The position numbers and the translations under genes are program-made. A stretch of 64,000 bases of DNA from Luminiphilus syltensis NOR5-1B (GTDB lineage: Bacteria; Pseudomonadota; Gammaproteobacteria; Pseudomonadales; Halieaceae). Location of the stretch: assembly GCF_000158175.1 (NCBI RefSeq), contig NZ_DS999411.1:1238563-1302562 (forward strand), read 5' to 3'. Under the pieces are notes generated by a model, which worked only from the letters and a program-made list of their open reading frames with translations, was not told the DNA's origin and did no database searches. Below, piece after piece: positions 36,668-46,153 of the stretch; within the stretch, counting starts at the first letter, position 1; every line of letters starts with the position of its first letter.

Positions 36668-39600
36668 ATGGCAACAAACGCGCAAGAACGGGTGCAGGAA
36701 TTTTTCATTGCCATTACCCAATACCCACGGCGCACCATCGCGCTCACGCTGATACTCGTTGTGCTGGCCGCTGCGGGTCTGTCGCAGATCGTTAAAGACA
36801 CCTCGGTCAAAGCGTTTATTCCACCCGACCACCCCTCGCTGGTCTCCGATGCTGTGGCCGAGGAGGTCTTCGGTCTTTCCGACTCCCTGGCCATCGCCGT
36901 GGTGGTTAGAGACGGCGGCTCTGTATTTGACCCCGAGGTCATGGTCGTTATCCGGGAGCTCACTGCTGAACTTCAGGGTATGCCCAACGTGCGATCAGAG
37001 CGGGTGGCGAGCCTGGCGACGGAGTCTTCCATCAGTGGCGCCGCCGGCTTTGTTGAGATTGACCCTTATATTCCGGGAGGGCCAATCGATGACGCTTTTG
37101 CGGTCGACAGCCGGCGACGTTTTGATGCCATGCTGGCCCACCAGGACGGACTGGCCACCATCGATGGCCAGGCGGCGGTCATCATGGCGGAACTGGCCAA
37201 GGAGGAACTCGCCAGCAAAAGCTATGAGATGGCATTGGCGCTCGCCAATAAATACGCTTCCGACGACATTGATATTCACGTTGCCGGACCGGGTGCGGTA
37301 AGCGGCTTTTTGAGTACCTACATCGACCGGGACGCGCGCAAGATGCAGCCGTTGGTCTTTGCCCTGGTGCTGCTCTTCATCTACCTCGCGTTCCGCCGCA
37401 AATCGGCGATGCCCGGGCCGCTGTTGGTGGTCGCTGGAGCCGCCGGTGGGGCTATGGGCATCATGGCCTGGACAGGAACGCCCTATTACGCGATTACCAA
37501 TGCCTTGCCCGTGGTGCTGGTTGCCATATCGGTGGCCGACTCGATTCATATATTGACCGCGTTTTATCAGCGCCGATCACAGCACCCCGAGGGAAATACC
37601 CGTGATCTTGTGATCGGGGCAATGGCAGATATGTGGCGGCCCATTACGCTGACAACAGTCACGACAATGGCGGGTTTTTCGGGTATTGCGCTGATGTCGA
37701 TCATGCCGCCGATTGTTATGTTCGGTTGGTTTGCCGCCCTCGGTGTGGCGTTGGCCTGGGCCTTGTCGATTTTTGCCCTGCCCAATGTCCTGTTTCTGCT
37801 GGACCCCAAACCGAGTCCCGCGTTTCGATCCTGGCGGCAAAATCGACCGAGCGGGCTGGGTAAGGCCCTGGCGCATATTGGCTCGGCGTCGGCACGACAC
37901 TACGGCAAGGTACTGATTCTTTTTTGCGCGGCAGTGGTCCTGGTCTCGGTGGGTGCCTCGCAACTGCGGATTGATCGCGCCCAGGTTGATAATTTCGCCC
38001 CCGACGAGCCGATTCGTGTTGCTGATGAATTAATCAATTCGACCTTCGCCGGCAGTGCCTTTCTCGATGTCATTATCGAAACCGATACTGTGGAGGGCCT
38101 CCTCGATGCCCGGCGCATGCAGAAAATAGTCGCCTTGCAGCAGTATTTTGAGGGTCTGCCCCACGTGCAAAAAACGGTGGGGATTACGGATTATCTCACC
38201 CAGCTACATGCCGCTCTCGAGGAACTGCCACCATCGGCCGTGGCTGATCGCGTCCTACCCGACTCCGATGATGCGATCGCCCAGTATCTTCTGGTCTACG
38301 AATCGTCGGGGGATCCCACCGATTTCGAGGAGGAGATTGATACCGAATACCGGATGGCAATGATTCGCGGTGTGCTCAATGAACATCACTTCAGCCAGAA
38401 CCGGGAAACCGTTGCCGCGCTCCAGAAGTACCTCGATACCCGGTTCGTTGAGCCCGGTATGACCGCCATGCTGACCGGCGACGTCAATGTCAGTTACCAC
38501 TGGATGAACAGCCTGAAGCGCTCGCATTTTGGCGGTGTGATTGTTTCCCTGATACTGGTCCTGATTACCTCTATTTTGGTGTTTCGCTCGGTGAGTACCG
38601 GCATTGTCGCGGTGGTGCCCGTGAGTTTCACGGTGCTGCTGCTCTATGCGGTTATGGCACAGCGCGGTATTTACCTCGAACCGGCGACATCCATGTTCGC
38701 CGCCATTGCCATTGGTGTGGGCATCGATTTTGCGATCCACCTGATCGACAAATTAAGAGAGTCGCTGAAGTTGCACGATGAAGACATTTATCTTGCCGTA
38801 GATCACGCTTTACCGCTGACGGCCCGCGCCTGTTACTACAATTCGGCAGCCCTCGCGGTGGGGTTTGCCGTGCTGATGACCAGCGAGTTACCGACGTTGC
38901 AGCGATTCGGGGGTTTGGTCACCCTCGCATCGGCGTGCAGCTATGTATTGGCTCTGGTCATGGTTCCCGCACTGTTCGCCGCCGGCCGAGCCTATAGTCA
39001 AAGTGCCTTCAGGCCGGTACCGCGGGCCGCCGCCATCACCGCCGTCATCATGTTGCTGGTTTTGATCAGCACGGTCATCACCGATAAGGTGTATGCCGCT
39101 GATGCGGTTTCTTCATTGCCCGAACCGCCGGTGCTCGAAACGGGAGCGGCCGTCGCCCAGCGCGTGGCGGACAGGGAGGAGGGCACATCCTCACGCCGGC
39201 TGCTCGATATTGTGGTCACTGATCGACGCGGTAAAACCCGCGAGCGACAGGCACTGGTACTGAAGACGCGGACCGACAGCGCGCGCAGTACGCGGTTTAC
39301 CTATCTGGCGCCCAAATCGGTTGCGGAAGTGACTTTTCTCAGCGAGGATTTTGACGCGGCCACGGCCTCGGACAACCGCTGGCTGTATCTCCCCGCGACG
39401 CGAAAGGTGCGGCGAATTCCCGCCTCAGATCGCGGTGACTATTTTCTCGGTACCGATTTTACCTACGAAGATATCCAGTCCGAGTTCAAGCTCTCGCTCG
39501 CGGATTACGACTTTGCCCTCGATGGCAGCAGCGTGTCAGAAGGGGGTACGCTGACCTATCAGCTTTCCGGAAAAACCAGGACCGATGCCATTGCCCGGGA

Positions 39601-39886
39601 GCTGGGCTATGGCGGGTTCACCGCTGAAGTGAACGCTGACTCCTGGCTTTTTCATCGGGTTGAATTCTCTGATCCGAAGGGTGAGCTGCTAAAAACCGTG
39701 CGGGTTCACGATGCCGCAGTTTTTGACGGGATCTGGTGCGCGACTGATATCGAGGTGACCAACCATCAGACCGATCACAAGACTCGATTTCTCTATCAGG
39801 ACGTCGCTTTCGGCGAATCCCTGCCAGGCTCCCTGTTTAATCCACAAACCCTGAGTCGCGGTCTGCCATCGTCGCTATTGCCGTGA
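36668..39886 (+). CDS. RND/MMPL-family transporter fused to a LolA-like lipoprotein-sorting domain
   Basis: A 1072-residue fusion. Residues 1-800 are an MMPL/hopanoid-transport-type RND exporter: N-terminal helix, periplasmic loop with SVKAFIPPDHPSLV, five-helix bundle (about 220-400), then a second copy (FAPDEPIRVADELIN loop and helices to about 790). A further hydrophobic segment (VIMLLVLISTVITDKVYA) resembles the signal peptide of a LolA-like protein. The remainder (about 830-1072; WLYLPATRKVRRIPASDRGD, FTYEDIQ) is the outer-membrane lipoprotein-sorting-like domain normally encoded separately. ATG 36668 has GGAG five bases upstream. It overlaps the barrel gene by four bases. Confidence 0.88.
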   Translation: MATNAQERVQEFFIAITQYPRRTIALTLILVVLAAAGLSQIVKDTSVKAFIPPDHPSLVSDAVAEEVFGLSDSLAIAVVVRDGGSVFDPEVMVVIRELTAELQGMPNVRSERVASLATESSISGAAGFVEIDPYIPGGPIDDAFAVDSRRRFDAMLAHQDGLATIDGQAAVIMAELAKEELASKSYEMALALANKYASDDIDIHVAGPGAVSGFLSTYIDRDARKMQPLVFALVLLFIYLAFRRKSAMPGPLLVVAGAAGGAMGIMAWTGTPYYAITNALPVVLVAISVADSIHILTAFYQRRSQHPEGNTRDLVIGAMADMWRPITLTTVTTMAGFSGIALMSIMPPIVMFGWFAALGVALAWALSIFALPNVLFLLDPKPSPAFRSWRQNRPSGLGKALAHIGSASARHYGKVLILFCAAVVLVSVGASQLRIDRAQVDNFAPDEPIRVADELINSTFAGSAFLDVIIETDTVEGLLDARRMQKIVALQQYFEGLPHVQKTVGITDYLTQLHAALEELPPSAVADRVLPDSDDAIAQYLLVYESSGDPTDFEEEIDTEYRMAMIRGVLNEHHFSQNRETVAALQKYLDTRFVEPGMTAMLTGDVNVSYHWMNSLKRSHFGGVIVSLILVLITSILVFRSVSTGIVAVVPVSFTVLLLYAVMAQRGIYLEPATSMFAAIAIGVGIDFAIHLIDKLRESLKLHDEDIYLAVDHALPLTARACYYNSAALAVGFAVLMTSELPTLQRFGGLVTLASACSYVLALVMVPALFAAGRAYSQSAFRPVPRAAAITAVIMLLVLISTVITDKVYAADAVSSLPEPPVLETGAAVAQRVADREEGTSSRRLLDIVVTDRRGKTRERQALVLKTRTDSARSTRFTYLAPKSVAEVTFLSEDFDAATASDNRWLYLPATRKVRRIPASDRGDYFLGTDFTYEDIQSEFKLSLADYDFALDGSSVSEGGTLTYQLSGKTRTDAIARELGYGGFTAEVNADSWLFHRVEFSDPKGELLKTVRVHDAAVFDGIWCATDIEVTNHQTDHKTRFLYQDVAFGESLPGSLFNPQTLSRGLPSSLLP

Positions 39887-41196
39887 ATCGTAAGCTGCAT
39901 GGATTCGTGGCGCTTGTCGCCACTGCACTGATTACTGCGACCGCACACGGTGAAACCGCGAGGCTGATCGAGGTTCCTGTGGATCTCAGCGTGGGTATTG
40001 ACCCCGCGCGGGGTGACCTCATGCAGGCGCAGTTTGAGGCGACGCCAAAATGGGGTCTGGCGCTCAGTGACTTGAGATCGATAACGGCGTCGTTTCGCTT
40101 GCGCCTCGACGCCCGCGATGAACTCGAGCCGGGCGCGCCGGACTTTGATCGCTATTCGGCAGCTTCAGCGCCGATCACACTGGGAGACGCCGGGACGCTC
40201 GAATTGCGCGATGTGTATTACGAGCAACTGCTGGACGCCGGGTTGATACGCCTCGGAAAGCAGCAGATCGTGTGGGGGCGGCTCGACGGAATCAAAGTGC
40301 TGGATGTATTGAATCCGCAGACCTATCGGGAATTTATTCTTGATGATCTCGACGAGTCGCGAATCAGCCTGTGGAGCGCGTATCTTGACGTGTCGCTGGG
40401 ATCGTGGCGGGCCGAGCTGGCCTGGATTCCCGATCCAACCGGGCACGACATTCCCGAGGACGGCGCCTGGTTCGAGTTGACCGCGCCACGCTTCCGTTTT
40501 GGTGCGCCTGCAGGCAGTGCCGGGCTGCCCGCCGCGATTGATGGTAATGACCACTGGCTCGAAGACAGCGCTCTGGCCGCTCGAGTGTCACGCTTTAGCG
40601 CGGGTATCGACTGGAGTATCCAGCTTTATTCCGGGCTCGATCATGAACCCCTCGGCCAACTGATCGTCGATGAGGGGGCGGCCGTGGTTGAGCAGTTCTA
40701 TCGACGCCGCGAGGTCGTGGGCGTTAGCGCCGAGACCTCGGTGGGCGCCCTGGCGATACGCGGTGAACTGTCGCATCAGCCCGATCGGCGGTTTAACGTA
40801 AGCGACGGCAATGGTCTTGGTGTGGTTGCCGCGGATCAAACCACGCTCGGGCTGGGTGCGGATATTGATCTGCCGCTGAATGTGTTCGCCAACGTGCAGT
40901 TTGTGCTCGATCGAGTCGCTGGTGCTCCCGCCGAACTTGTACGGCCCGATGAAGACCAGCTGATAACACTGTTCCTGCGGCGGCGCTTTGCGTATGACAC
41001 CGTTGCGACCGAGCTGCGCTGGTATCACTCGTTCACCGATAACGATGACGCCCTGGTGCTTCGGGCGTCTTATGATGTCAGCGACGAGACCGCGGTTTAT
41101 CTGTCCGCGGAACATTTCTCCGGTACGCAAGACGGGCTATTTGGCCAGTTTGAAGATCGGGACCGGGTGGTTTTGGGCGTTACCCACTACTTTTGA
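39883..41196 (+). CDS. DUF1302-type outer-membrane beta-barrel protein
   Basis: A 437-residue protein with signal peptide (FVALVATALITATAHG) and many amphipathic strands ending VVLGVTHYF, a typical barrel terminus. Segments such as LRDVYYEQLLDAGLIRLGKQ, QIVWGRLDGIKVLDVLNPQ and REFILDDLDESRI are characteristic of DUF1302-like porins that accompany RND/LolA-like pairs. It probably forms the outer-membrane part of an export route for a hydrophobic compound. GTG 39883 overlaps the RND stop (GTGA), so translation is coupled. Confidence 0.82.
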   Translation: MNRKLHGFVALVATALITATAHGETARLIEVPVDLSVGIDPARGDLMQAQFEATPKWGLALSDLRSITASFRLRLDARDELEPGAPDFDRYSAASAPITLGDAGTLELRDVYYEQLLDAGLIRLGKQQIVWGRLDGIKVLDVLNPQTYREFILDDLDESRISLWSAYLDVSLGSWRAELAWIPDPTGHDIPEDGAWFELTAPRFRFGAPAGSAGLPAAIDGNDHWLEDSALAARVSRFSAGIDWSIQLYSGLDHEPLGQLIVDEGAAVVEQFYRRREVVGVSAETSVGALAIRGELSHQPDRRFNVSDGNGLGVVAADQTTLGLGADIDLPLNVFANVQFVLDRVAGAPAELVRPDEDQLITLFLRRRFAYDTVATELRWYHSFTDNDDALVLRASYDVSDETAVYLSAEHFSGTQDGLFGQFEDRDRVVLGVTHYF

Positions 41197-41316
41197 TCGG
41201 AACTCACACGCGGCGAGTAAAGCGCAAACACCGAAGTGTTCGGAGGGTCCGGTCTTTATAAATTATTGGGGTAAGTCAGGGCTTACGAAAACGAGCGAAT
41301 GCCCCGCCCACAATAA

Positions 41317-42210
41317 TCAGTGGCTCGGCACTTTAGCCGCGAGTGCATCCGCATCGTCCATTGGCGTGTTGTTGGTCGCCGATGCTGCGGTACTGCGAAT
41401 CAGACCGGGCACTCTCAGTGGCGCGAAGATCAGTTTGTCGAGCCGCTGATCCCGGGTTTCTCGCAGATATTCCAACCCCAGCGTCATGTCTTTATGGTCT
41501 TCGACATTCCGATGCTTGGCGGTACCAAAGAGGTAATCGAACCAGGGCACCAGGCTGCCGTAATTACTGTTGGTGTAGTGCGACTCGGCGCAATGATGTA
41601 CGCGGTGGAAGTCGGGCGTCAGGATAAACCGGCGCAGGACGCGTTCCATGGGCATCGGTAGGCGAAGATTGCTGTGGCTGAATACCTGAATGCCGACATC
41701 GAACAGACGATAGGCAAGCGCCGATTCCGGGCTGACGCCCAGTGCGAGCACGATCGGCGCGGCCAGCGGCAGGCTGATCAGCGGTTCGAGGGGGTGATGC
41801 CGGTAGGTCGTCGACGCATCGACTTCGGTATCCGAGTGATGGATCACATGTAGTGGCCATAACCATGCCCAGCGGTGAAACGCCCGGTGCACCCAGTAGC
41901 TGAGAAATTGTGTGGCGGTGAGCAGGGCAAAAAAGCCAACCACCGGCCCCGCGTCAATCTTCGACAGCAGACCAATGTTGGCGACCTGGGTCCAACTGGC
42001 GAGCCAGACTACAAAAAGCGTGCTGACCACCGCAGAGGTGTACCAGCTGACAAGCCCGAGTGAGAAATTATTGGACCAGCGCCAGAGCATGCTCCCGGCT
42101 GGTTTGCGCGCGGGAATAAAACCCTCGAGCAGCATCGCGACAGCAAAAATCACCAGGGTCGCTGTGAGCACGACCTCGGCGGAAGACTGAATAACGATGT
42201 CCTGTTCCAT
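41317..42210 (-). CDS. Sterol desaturase / fatty acid hydroxylase family protein
   Basis: A 297-residue di-iron membrane hydroxylase. Histidine clusters are HRAFHR, LHVIHHSD, YRHHP and DFHRVHHC, spread between about four membrane helices, as in the C-5 sterol desaturase / fatty acid hydroxylase superfamily. It would hydroxylate or desaturate a lipid at the inner membrane. The substrate is uncertain; proximity to the RND/DUF1302 export pair is suggestive only. Single gene on this strand. Confidence 0.9.
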   Translation of the reverse strand: MEQDIVIQSSAEVVLTATLVIFAVAMLLEGFIPARKPAGSMLWRWSNNFSLGLVSWYTSAVVSTLFVVWLASWTQVANIGLLSKIDAGPVVGFFALLTATQFLSYWVHRAFHRWAWLWPLHVIHHSDTEVDASTTYRHHPLEPLISLPLAAPIVLALGVSPESALAYRLFDVGIQVFSHSNLRLPMPMERVLRRFILTPDFHRVHHCAESHYTNSNYGSLVPWFDYLFGTAKHRNVEDHKDMTLGLEYLRETRDQRLDKLIFAPLRVPGLIRSTAASATNNTPMDDADALAAKVPSH

Positions 42211-42284
42211 TTAGGGGAGACCAGAAAGCTCAGTAGCCAACGGAAATGCCCTGGGCGCTGGTTGGCAAGTTAAGGTGAAGATGG

Positions 42285-42866
42285 TCAGATAATACCGGAG
42301 TCACAGTATGCGGTACCACCTTGAGGGCCCCGGCCACCCGCAGTAGCCCCCGCTGCGATTATCGTACCGACTGGAGCGCCATCATCCACGAAAACGGAGG
42401 GTGGCGTACATGTGAAATCGTAAGACTTGATTTCAATATCAATGGAACACTGATTTTCAATCGAATTGCCCTCTTCAAGAATTGTCGAGGACATGACATT
42501 GATTGTGGACGTCGAGCTGCAACTGTTGCCAGATACATTCAGAAATGTGCCGGTGGCCAATGTGTCCTGAACGCCGAGTCCGACCGCTAATAGCCCACCA
42601 CCCAAAACGACAGCACCTGCGATTCGTTGGTTGATGGCTGAGTGCTTAAGGACCCTAATGGCAACTACGGCGAGAACAATTCCCAGGGCGATAAGCACAC
42701 CCGAGGACATCGTGGGCACAGGCACTGCAGAGGCTGCAGAAACTGGCCCGACCGTGACGTAGGGGACGGTCGTTCCCGTTCCCTGGGCAGCGGCGAAACT
42801 TGAACCGATAAACGCGGGCGCCGGCAGAGCCGCGCGGCAAAGTCGTGAAAAGGTTATGTTATTCAT
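42285..42866 (-). CDS. Midcut-by-XrtH-like protein (paralogue 2)
   Basis: A 193-residue paralogue of the 35.1 kb protein. N-terminal signal (to about 27), then VPVPTMSS at 48-55, a hydrophobic helix (GVLIALGIVLAVVAI) and RVLKHS: a sorting-type tripartite motif placed mid-protein. A second hydrophobic segment (81-100) and the shared C-terminal SIENQCSIDIEIKSYDFTC follow. It lacks a normal C-terminal anchor. AT-rich upstream sequence. No exosortase gene is in the window, so processing would depend on one elsewhere. Confidence 0.75.
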   Translation of the reverse strand: MNNITFSRLCRAALPAPAFIGSSFAAAQGTGTTVPYVTVGPVSAASAVPVPTMSSGVLIALGIVLAVVAIRVLKHSAINQRIAGAVVLGGGLLAVGLGVQDTLATGTFLNVSGNSCSSTSTINVMSSTILEEGNSIENQCSIDIEIKSYDFTCTPPSVFVDDGAPVGTIIAAGATAGGRGPQGGTAYCDSGII

Positions 42867-43266
42867 TATGCGCTCCCAAACTTTTCGTAAATCGCGGCTC
42901 TTCCATTTGTCGTGAATAATAGTGACTTAGAACGCACTAAAAATACGGCTATTGACAGTAAACAAAAGCCAGATCTAAAAATCAAGCGCCTGATGACTGG
43001 CTAGACTCAGCAAAATCTTGTTGGAAATTGAGAGGCAAAACTGTTCCTGTTCGAGCCTATGTGGCGCGTAAACGGCGCCCGCTCAATCCAGATCTCGACC
43101 GTATTTGGTGGTGCCGATTAGGGTACCAACATGCTAAGTGTCGCCAAAACGGTGCTTCACGCTAAAGCCGTAAGACAAAACGCTACCTGCTCTAGTACGA
43201 AGGGAGACGATGGTCGATGCATGGCGAACGCCGACACTCACGGAGTAGCCGCGATGATAATGACGG
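42867..43266. other. Intergenic region between two midcut-like genes
   Basis: About 400 bases with no recognised gene or repeat. Part is AT-rich (42910-43000), consistent with the promoter of the paralogue at 42285-42866. Confidence 0.35.
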
Positions 43267-43839
43267 TTAGGCCGGATTTAGATTTTCCAAACAACGCCCA
43301 ATTTGAAGATCTGCGCCCGCAGGAAAAGGCGTGGTCTCAGGAGGTGCTGCGCTGTCATCCAGGAACCCGCCTCTGGGGGAAATGGCATCGCAATCGAACT
43401 GGTACGATTTGAGGAATAAATCGATAGGGCATTGATTGGAAACAACATTTGAACCGGCAATATTTGGAATCTGAACCACGATATCACCCCCGGGTGGACA
43501 GTCAGTCGGAGTAAGAATCGGGACATTTCCGGCAATGCTCCTTTCAATACCGAGCGCGGTAATGGCGGAGCCAATGCCTAATACAGAGAGACCGAGAATC
43601 CGCCTTGCGGCGGTGCTTTGGCGCAGCGAACGTAGCGCGACAACGACCAGAAAAAAACCGAGCGCGCTCAAAATGATCGGCGACATCGAAGGAACCGGCA
43701 CTGCCATCGCGGTCACAGCATTGGAGCCAAAAGTCACCGAGCCACTGACCGGAGGATTCAGTGTGGCATGCGCGAGCGCGGAACTCAGCGCCAGGACAAG
43801 GAACGCGCTGGCTCGTTGTAAGAGTGACTTACGGATCAT
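43267..43839 (-). CDS. Midcut-by-XrtH-like protein (paralogue 3)
   Basis: A 190-residue paralogue. Signal peptide (ending ALAHA, about 25), then VPVPSMSP at 47-54, a hydrophobic helix (IILSALGFFLVVVAL), RSLRQS, a second hydrophobic segment and the conserved VSNQCPIDLFLKSYQFDC. The C-terminal domains of all three paralogues share NQCxxD(I/V/L) and Cys residues, while the rest diverges. It lies about 400 bases upstream of paralogue 2 on the same strand. Confidence 0.75.
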   Translation of the reverse strand: MIRKSLLQRASAFLVLALSSALAHATLNPPVSGSVTFGSNAVTAMAVPVPSMSPIILSALGFFLVVVALRSLRQSTAARRILGLSVLGIGSAITALGIERSIAGNVPILTPTDCPPGGDIVVQIPNIAGSNVVSNQCPIDLFLKSYQFDCDAISPRGGFLDDSAAPPETTPFPAGADLQIGRCLENLNPA

Positions 43840-44069
43840 GTTCAGTCTCCCCCTAGAACTAAAAACGGATTCGGAAACTTAAGTTACCTGCAAAAATCAT
43901 ATTTTGAAAGCAAAAACGGTCGCTGTTTAGCGTGACGCCGGTCCGGGGATTCTCGCGTCGGCATCAGGTTTCGCCGCCCATTACCCGTGATGGCGAATTC
44001 CAGATCTGGGCCGCGGGCGCACGATCGCAATCGAGAAAGGCATCCGGATTCAAACTCGTAACGGTTAAC

Positions 44070-45113
44070 TCAGGGTTCAAATAGGGTGACAACATCGCTT
44101 GTTGATTCGGCACCAGCTTCACGGGCTCCACCGAGCAGGAAAATTTCGTTGTCATAGGCAATGGCGCCTAACCCATGTCGAGGGGTTGGCATCGGAGAAG
44201 CCGGCTGCCAACTTTGCCTGCTCGGGTCAAAACACCAGGTGTCAGAAAACACACCATTGCCGAAGAAGCTTGCGTACTCGCCGCCGAACACGTAAATCTT
44301 CGAATTCAGGGCCGCTGCGGCGAGGCCGCCCTGGGCCTGCGGCATCGAGGGCAGGGATTCCCAGCGCCAGGCTTGGTCGCTCGCTCCGGGCGAACTTCCC
44401 GTGCCAGACAATACCGTCACATCGGCGACATTGCCGCCGCTGACGGTTCGCCCGCCAATCAGATAATGGTTGCCGTCTACTGTGGCACCTGCCGCAGAAT
44501 TTCGCGGCGTCGGACAGTTTGGCCCCAGCATCCAGTTGTTGCCGCTGACATTGTAGATCTGGTGTCTGTCCGTATCGGTGTGATCCTGCCACTGGTCGTT
44601 CCCGGGGCTACTGGGCGTTCGCCCGGAGATGAGGTGCAGGAGGCCATCGCTGGCAAACAAAACCGATTCCGCCTGTGGCAGTGGCATTGAAGTCAGTTGA
44701 CGCCAGCCGCTTCTGGGAAAGGCGGGATCGTAAACATGCAGTGATTGGCGCATTTTCCAGCGTCCACTATTGCTCAGGGTGAACCCGCCCGCTGCATAGA
44801 GCTTCCCCCCGTAGCCAATACAATTGACGTGATGGCTGGGCTCGGGGAAACCCGGTCCCGTCTGCCAGGTGTTGCGGGCAATGTCATAAACAAGGGTTTG
44901 GTCCGATAGGCCCAGACGATGATCCATAAAGTCCGGGGACAGCCCCCCCACAACGTAGATTTTTGTACCCAGCCGGGCGGGATAGATTTCCTGGGTTCGA
45001 TAGGGCATCGAGGCCCCGCGACGCCACTTGCCCGCTGCAGCTTGGCTGATTCTGTTTCCTGCTAAAAAACTACCGGTGAGGGCGGCCATGGAAAATTGGC
45101 GTCGGTTAATCAA
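44070..45113 (-). CDS. Kelch-repeat beta-propeller protein with twin-arginine-like leader
   Basis: A 347-residue protein. An N-terminal INRRQFSMAALTGSFLAGN leader resembles a Tat signal. About five or six kelch repeats follow, each with the Gly-Gly and spaced Tyr/Trp pattern (IYVVGGLSPD, LYAAGGFTLS, HYLIGGRTVS, IYVFGGEYAS, IFLLGGAREA). A periplasmic or surface binding or enzymatic propeller is likely, with no catalytic motif seen. TTG 45113 is chosen because AAAGGA lies ten bases upstream and the leader begins there. It heads the catabolic region. Confidence 0.78.
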   Translation of the reverse strand: MINRRQFSMAALTGSFLAGNRISQAAAGKWRRGASMPYRTQEIYPARLGTKIYVVGGLSPDFMDHRLGLSDQTLVYDIARNTWQTGPGFPEPSHHVNCIGYGGKLYAAGGFTLSNSGRWKMRQSLHVYDPAFPRSGWRQLTSMPLPQAESVLFASDGLLHLISGRTPSSPGNDQWQDHTDTDRHQIYNVSGNNWMLGPNCPTPRNSAAGATVDGNHYLIGGRTVSGGNVADVTVLSGTGSSPGASDQAWRWESLPSMPQAQGGLAAAALNSKIYVFGGEYASFFGNGVFSDTWCFDPSRQSWQPASPMPTPRHGLGAIAYDNEIFLLGGAREAGAESTSDVVTLFEP

Positions 45114-45361
45114 TACTTGGATGTCCTTTCCCCTTGGATGTCGAGGGAAGTATATCCGAGAGCTTGCGGTCTTCTCGTTTCTGACTCGGTGGCTGCGCAA
45201 CGACGCGCGTGGAATGCCTGCCCTTCGCGCGCACTCGATTATCCGCGCAGCGTTTCGGATGCCGCTGGACTTCGCAATGTAGAGCAGGTACCGAGGTAAG
45301 CATTACAGCGAGTGAGAGTCTGGAGTTATCTCCATCGGTCGGTAGCCGGGATCAAGGCGCG

Positions 45362-46153
45362 TTACATCACCGCCGTCAGCCCTTCATCCGCCGGGATCAC
45401 CGCACCGTGAATCGCCTTCGACGCGTCGCTGCAGAGAAAAAGGATGATATCGGCCATGTCTTCGGGGTCGATAAAAAACCGGCCATTGGGGCTTGGGTGG
45501 GTTGCCATTAACGCGGCGATGGCGGATTCGCCCTCGGGGGTGCGCAGACCTGCGGTGAGCGGCGTGGCGACCGCGCCCGGTGCTATGCAGTTGATGCGTA
45601 TGCCCTTTGGACCAAGCTCCGCCGCCAGCGTTCTTGTCAGCATGCCCACCGCGGCTTTCGAGGTGGAGTAAGCGCTGTCCCCGGCGCGGCCCGCGATGCC
45701 ACTCACCGACGATACATTGACGATGACACCGCGACCGCGTTCCAGCATCGCCGGCAGACAGGCCTGGGTGACATGAAAGGTCCCTTTCACATTGACGTCG
45801 ATATGTTGGTCGAAAAGCTGAAGCGGGCTTTCGGGTACCGGATTGGGTTCCCAGATACCGGCGTTATTGACCAGGGTATCGATGGGGCCAAGGGCTTCTG
45901 AAAGCAACGCTATCGCGTGTGCTACCTGCTGCGCATTGGCGATGTCAGCACGGGTGCCCGCCGCATCGATGCCGTGGGCTTTCAGTCGCGACACTTCCTC
46001 GTCGATGTCGCCGGTATCTGCGGTATCAATGATGCCGACGCGGGCGCCACGGTTCGCGAACGCGTGTGCCGTTGCCTGGCCGATACCCGAAGCACCGCCC
46101 GTGACCAGAACCGTTCGCCCGGCAAATAAGGCGCTATCGTTTGATGGGTCCAT
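45362..46153 (-). CDS. Short-chain dehydrogenase/reductase
   Basis: A 263-residue classical SDR. The cofactor motif is TGGASGIGQ, with NNAG at about residue 93, catalytic Ser in VNVSSVSG and the YSTSK active site. Asp after the second strand (IIDTAD) suggests NAD preference. It would oxidise or reduce an alcohol/ketone in the cytoplasm. Its start touches the stop of the upstream SDR gene by one base, so the two form an operon with the ABM-type gene; sequential oxidation of one substrate is a plausible reading. Confidence 0.9.
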   Translation of the reverse strand: MDPSNDSALFAGRTVLVTGGASGIGQATAHAFANRGARVGIIDTADTGDIDEEVSRLKAHGIDAAGTRADIANAQQVAHAIALLSEALGPIDTLVNNAGIWEPNPVPESPLQLFDQHIDVNVKGTFHVTQACLPAMLERGRGVIVNVSSVSGIAGRAGDSAYSTSKAAVGMLTRTLAAELGPKGIRINCIAPGAVATPLTAGLRTPEGESAIAALMATHPSPNGRFFIDPEDMADIILFLCSDASKAIHGAVIPADEGLTAVM

